Source of the DNA: an archaeon
GTDB taxonomy: Archaea > Thermoproteota > Nitrososphaeria > Nitrososphaerales > CADDZS01
Assembly (NCBI GenBank): GCA_021806865.1
Contig: JAKAPU010000044.1
Coordinates: 1-15,754 of the forward strand
Direction: 5' to 3'
Length of the DNA stretch: 15,754 nucleotides
The notes beneath the pieces are model-generated. The model made no database searches and was not told the origin of the DNA. It saw only the letters and a list, made by a program, of their open reading frames with translations. Numbering within the stretch: position 1 is the first letter of the stretch; every line of letters starts with the position of its first letter. A program made the translations under genes and the position numbers. Of the stretch, positions 13,313 through 15,754 are shown piece after piece.

Positions 13313-14489
13313 CATCTCCGACAAGAAATCCACTAGGCACGAGCAGATCAGGAACAAGTTCTACAACTTGGTCAGCCTTCAAGATCAGGTGGACGGCTGG
13401 TTTGAGGGTTGGCTCCAGTACGCTACTCACGAGCCTTTCGAAGCTGTCGAGTTCCTAATGAACGAGATTGTACGAAAGGACAGATGCATAGGTTGCGCCG
13501 CATGCGTCGAGGTCTGTCCCGTCAACGTGTTTGACTACGTGGGAGACAAGCCAGTGGATACGAGGCACAGTGGCTGCGTTTACTGTGGCCTGTGCGCTGC
13601 AGTCTGCCCTCCGGCACACCTAGGAAGCTCACATCTGTCTCAATTCATAATCCATGGGGAAAATGTGAGGGACGAAGGCTTTGGACGCTACAGGACGGCT
13701 GTTCTTGCGCGAGCAAAGGATCCAGAGATTCTGGCTAGGGCTCAGGATGGAGGAATCGTTACTACCATTTTGCTTGAAGCTTTGGAGGAGGGAAAAATTG
13801 ACGGAGCAATACTCGGCGACACGGTCAGGGGCGAACCCCTGAAGCCAATCCCGAAACTTGCTAGAACGCGGGAGGACATCTTGTCTTGTTCCGCATCGCG
13901 CTACACGTACTCACCGAACACTGTTGCAATCGGGGAAGCCTACGAGAAGGATCTCAGAGTCGCGCTTGTTGGCGTACCTTGTCAGGTCAACGGCTTGAGA
14001 CACATCCAGAATGGACACGCGGAAGGTTTTGATTTCGTGAGATGGTTTAGAAAAAACGTCGCATTTACGATCGGCCTTTTTTGCTCGGAAGTGTTCACCT
14101 ACGAGGGTCTAGAAGACCTGAGCCAGCGCATCAACATCCCTCTAGATCAAATAGTCAACGTCAACGTAAAGGGCAAGATAATCTCGAGGACAAAGGATGG
14201 AAGAGAGGTCGTCTCCTCGCTGAAGGACATGAGGAGATACATGCGCCAGGCCTGCAACAACTGCTGGGACTATTCAGCCGAGCTAGCCGACCTCTCCGCT
14301 GGCGGGATCGGGCTCAAGGGCTGGACATTCACTGTCACCAGGACTGAGCTCGGAAAATCCCTTTACGATGGTCTCATCGAAAAAGATCTGATTGAGGTAA
14401 AGTCGCTGGATGGGGAGCCAAAGTCGAAAGAACTCTTGATCAGACTTTCCTCCCAGAAGAGATCTAGGCCGAAAATCTACCTTCCATGA
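13308..14489 (+). CDS. FrhB-like F420-dependent oxidoreductase / 4Fe-4S ferredoxin-domain protein
   Basis: 393 residues. Two ferredoxin-type [4Fe-4S] motifs are complete: Cys60, 63, 66, 70 (CIGCAACVEVCP) and Cys90, 93, 96, 100 (CVYCGLCAAVCP). They are followed by the FrhB/FdhB N- and C-terminal domains: QDGGIVTTILLEAL, SCSASRYTYSP, ALVGVPCQVNGLRHIQ, IGLFCSEVF and CNNCWDYSAELADLSAGGIG. In the F420 hydrogenase beta family this core binds FAD and F420 and passes electrons through the clusters. The extra Cys residues (SCS, VPCQ, FCSE, CNNCWD) could hold another cluster. No hydrogenase alpha or gamma subunits are nearby, so it is a stand-alone F420:ferredoxin-type oxidoreductase or a reductase of an unknown substrate. 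The N-terminal 50 residues are an extra helical extension. It begins with TTG. Confidence 0.88.
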   Translation: MSISDKKSTRHEQIRNKFYNLVSLQDQVDGWFEGWLQYATHEPFEAVEFLMNEIVRKDRCIGCAACVEVCPVNVFDYVGDKPVDTRHSGCVYCGLCAAVCPPAHLGSSHLSQFIIHGENVRDEGFGRYRTAVLARAKDPEILARAQDGGIVTTILLEALEEGKIDGAILGDTVRGEPLKPIPKLARTREDILSCSASRYTYSPNTVAIGEAYEKDLRVALVGVPCQVNGLRHIQNGHAEGFDFVRWFRKNVAFTIGLFCSEVFTYEGLEDLSQRINIPLDQIVNVNVKGKIISRTKDGREVVSSLKDMRRYMRQACNNCWDYSAELADLSAGGIGLKGWTFTVTRTELGKSLYDGLIEKDLIEVKSLDGEPKSKELLIRLSSQKRSRPKIYLP

Positions 14490-14595
14490 GAAGGTGGTCG
14501 AGCAAGTATAGTACAAATAGGAATACACAATTCAGTAGATAGTTACTCTAGAAATCTCCGTCAGCCAAAAAGTATGCAGCGCCTCTTTGCATATC

Positions 14596-15754
14596 ATGCA
14601 AAGAATCGAGTTCCTCCACCGAAGCAAGGTCTTTCTGGCGCTTCTGGTTTCTCTTGCTTTACTATTTTCACTTGCATATCCAAACTTGCCCGTGAAGAAT
14701 TCTTCAGCAGATAGTATGATCACGACCATCCCGCTTGGTTACGGACCAAACGAAGTCGCGGTCAATCCGATCACAAACTTGGTTTACGCTACGGATCCGC
14801 TTGCCCACCAGCTCTGGATAGTCAACGGAATAACGGACACTGTTGTAGGCTCGGTCAGTGTGTCAGCATCTCCTATGGATGTGGCTGTCAATCCCAACAC
14901 AAACATGATCTACATGACAAATTACAACCATGGAGTTGATCTCAACACGGTCTGGGTGATAAATGGTGCAACCAATTCCGTTGTGGCAAAGATCCCTGTT
15001 GGCACCGGCCCCACCGGCGTGGCTGTTGATGAAGCCACGAACATGATATACGTGGCGGAGGGAGGATTTTGGAGCAATCCAAATACTACAATTGGATCTG
15101 ACAAACTCACCGTGATTGACGGTGCGACAAACTCGATAGTCACCAACACACCTGTGGGAATCTTTCCCTTTGGAGTGGCAGTGAATCCGCTGACCAATAT
15201 GATATACATTTCCAACCAAAATGACAATTCCGTCTCTGTTGTCGATGGTTCAACGAATACGGTTGTTGCTACTATCGGAGTAGGAAACCGGCCTGCCGAT
15301 ATTACGGTGAATCAATACACCAACATGGTATACGTGAGCAACTCTTTCAGCAACACCGTCTCCACGATTGACGGCTACACGAATGCTGTCGTGAGCACCT
15401 TAAGTCTTGCAAGTGAACCGATTGGAATTGTAGCAAATCCTGTCACAAACAAGATCTACGTATCCACTGGTGATATAATTGACGGAACAACAAACACTGT
15501 AGTTCAATCGCTTGGAATCTCAAGTATTGAAGGCGTGGCGGTCGATTCAACGACAAACATGATCTACATTGCGAACGCAGCGACGCTGGTTGTGATCAAT
15601 GGAGGAGCACCTGTTACTTCCACACTCACGGTGCAGACTATCGACACAAACGGTGATCAGATTCCAGGCTACTACACAGTACTGTTTGAGAGCGGCCAAC
15701 CTGTCACAACTGGTTTCTCACCGATGACCTTTGTCCTAAACAATGGCGAGAGCT
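14596..15754 (+). CDS. Secreted/anchored YVTN seven-repeat beta-propeller surface protein, C-terminus outside window
   Basis: 386 residues visible, still open at the edge. A basic N-terminus and a hydrophobic core (about 12-27, VFLALLVSLALLFSLA) form a signal peptide or anchor. Seven propeller repeats follow, each centred on a [GP]x[GD]VAV[ND]xxTNMIYV[SA]N-like strand pair at about DNA positions 14755, 14881, 15019, 15175, 15301, 15427 and 15535. They are spaced 36-52 residues apart, matching one seven-bladed propeller. From about 15622 a different module begins (LTVQTIDTNGDQIPGYYTVLFE), typical of the beta-sandwich repeats on Nitrososphaeria surface proteins, so the protein is likely much longer. 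The role is probably cell-surface binding or adhesion, not catalysis. The start is ATG 14596; ATG 14574 is out of frame. Confidence 0.88.
   Translation, partial: MQRIEFLHRSKVFLALLVSLALLFSLAYPNLPVKNSSADSMITTIPLGYGPNEVAVNPITNLVYATDPLAHQLWIVNGITDTVVGSVSVSASPMDVAVNPNTNMIYMTNYNHGVDLNTVWVINGATNSVVAKIPVGTGPTGVAVDEATNMIYVAEGGFWSNPNTTIGSDKLTVIDGATNSIVTNTPVGIFPFGVAVNPLTNMIYISNQNDNSVSVVDGSTNTVVATIGVGNRPADITVNQYTNMVYVSNSFSNTVSTIDGYTNAVVSTLSLASEPIGIVANPVTNKIYVSTGDIIDGTTNTVVQSLGISSIEGVAVDSTTNMIYIANAATLVVINGGAPVTSTLTVQTIDTNGDQIPGYYTVLFESGQPVTTGFSPMTFVLNNGES

Noticed and set aside
14863..15227. Minus-strand ORFs of about 100 codons over the propeller repeats
   Set aside because: They mirror the repeat coding sequence of the YVTN gene, with repeated His/Cys patterns produced by the reverse complement.
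1..15754. Mobile element, CRISPR array or defence island
   Set aside because: No transposase, integrase, terminal inverted repeats, regularly spaced repeats or nuclease/helicase modules were found on either strand.

Overview
The window looks like chromosomal DNA from an archaeon, most likely a mesophilic Nitrososphaeria (Thaumarchaeota) member. The support is: a bacterio-opsin-activator-type HTH regulator, a stand-alone FrhB-like F420/ferredoxin iron-sulfur protein, a large YVTN-repeat surface protein, TATA-like boxes about 25-30 nt ahead of start codons (implying leaderless or near-leaderless mRNAs), and frequent GTG/TTG starts. The lineage is an inference from gene types; no rRNA or tRNA gene was found.

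Layout. 1-719 (minus): a four-helix membrane protein translationally coupled (ATGA overlap) to a flavodoxin-domain protein cut by the window edge. 915-3247 (minus): a compact arsenic-resistance operon in the order acr3 (arsenite efflux), arsR (repressor), then two tandem arsC-like genes. Three of the junctions overlap or nearly touch, and a palindromic candidate ArsR operator lies on the TATA box. 3319-3570 (plus): a short ORF resembling the first part of a CYTH domain, probably a remnant. 3548-4159 (minus): a thiol dioxygenase (cupin), divergent from a class III CoA-transferase (4213-5406, plus).

5573-7895 (plus): an HTH_10 regulator, a VOC/glyoxalase-like protein, a small beta-barrel-like conserved protein and a HExxH metalloprotein. 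7987-9531 (minus): an ALDH7-type aldehyde dehydrogenase (antiquitin group). 9675-10175 (minus): a YbaK/ProX-type tRNA deacylase. 10176-10702 has no intact gene, but holds an 82-codon small membrane ORF interrupted by an in-frame TAA. 10703-11617 (minus): a coiled-coil protein with a Lys/Arg-rich N-terminal tail. 11820-13061 (plus): an MFS exporter. 13308-14489 (plus): the FrhB-like protein, with a 15-nt near-repeat either side of its TATA box. 14596 to the end (plus): a secreted or anchored seven-repeat YVTN beta-propeller, truncated by the window edge.

The only clear functional system is the ars operon: arsenate reduction (ArsC), arsenite export (Acr3) and As(III)-responsive repression (ArsR). 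The remaining genes are mostly single transcription units, and I see no mobile element, CRISPR array or obvious new defence system. The most interesting items are the second ArsC paralogue, which has lost both relay cysteines, and the interrupted small membrane ORF.
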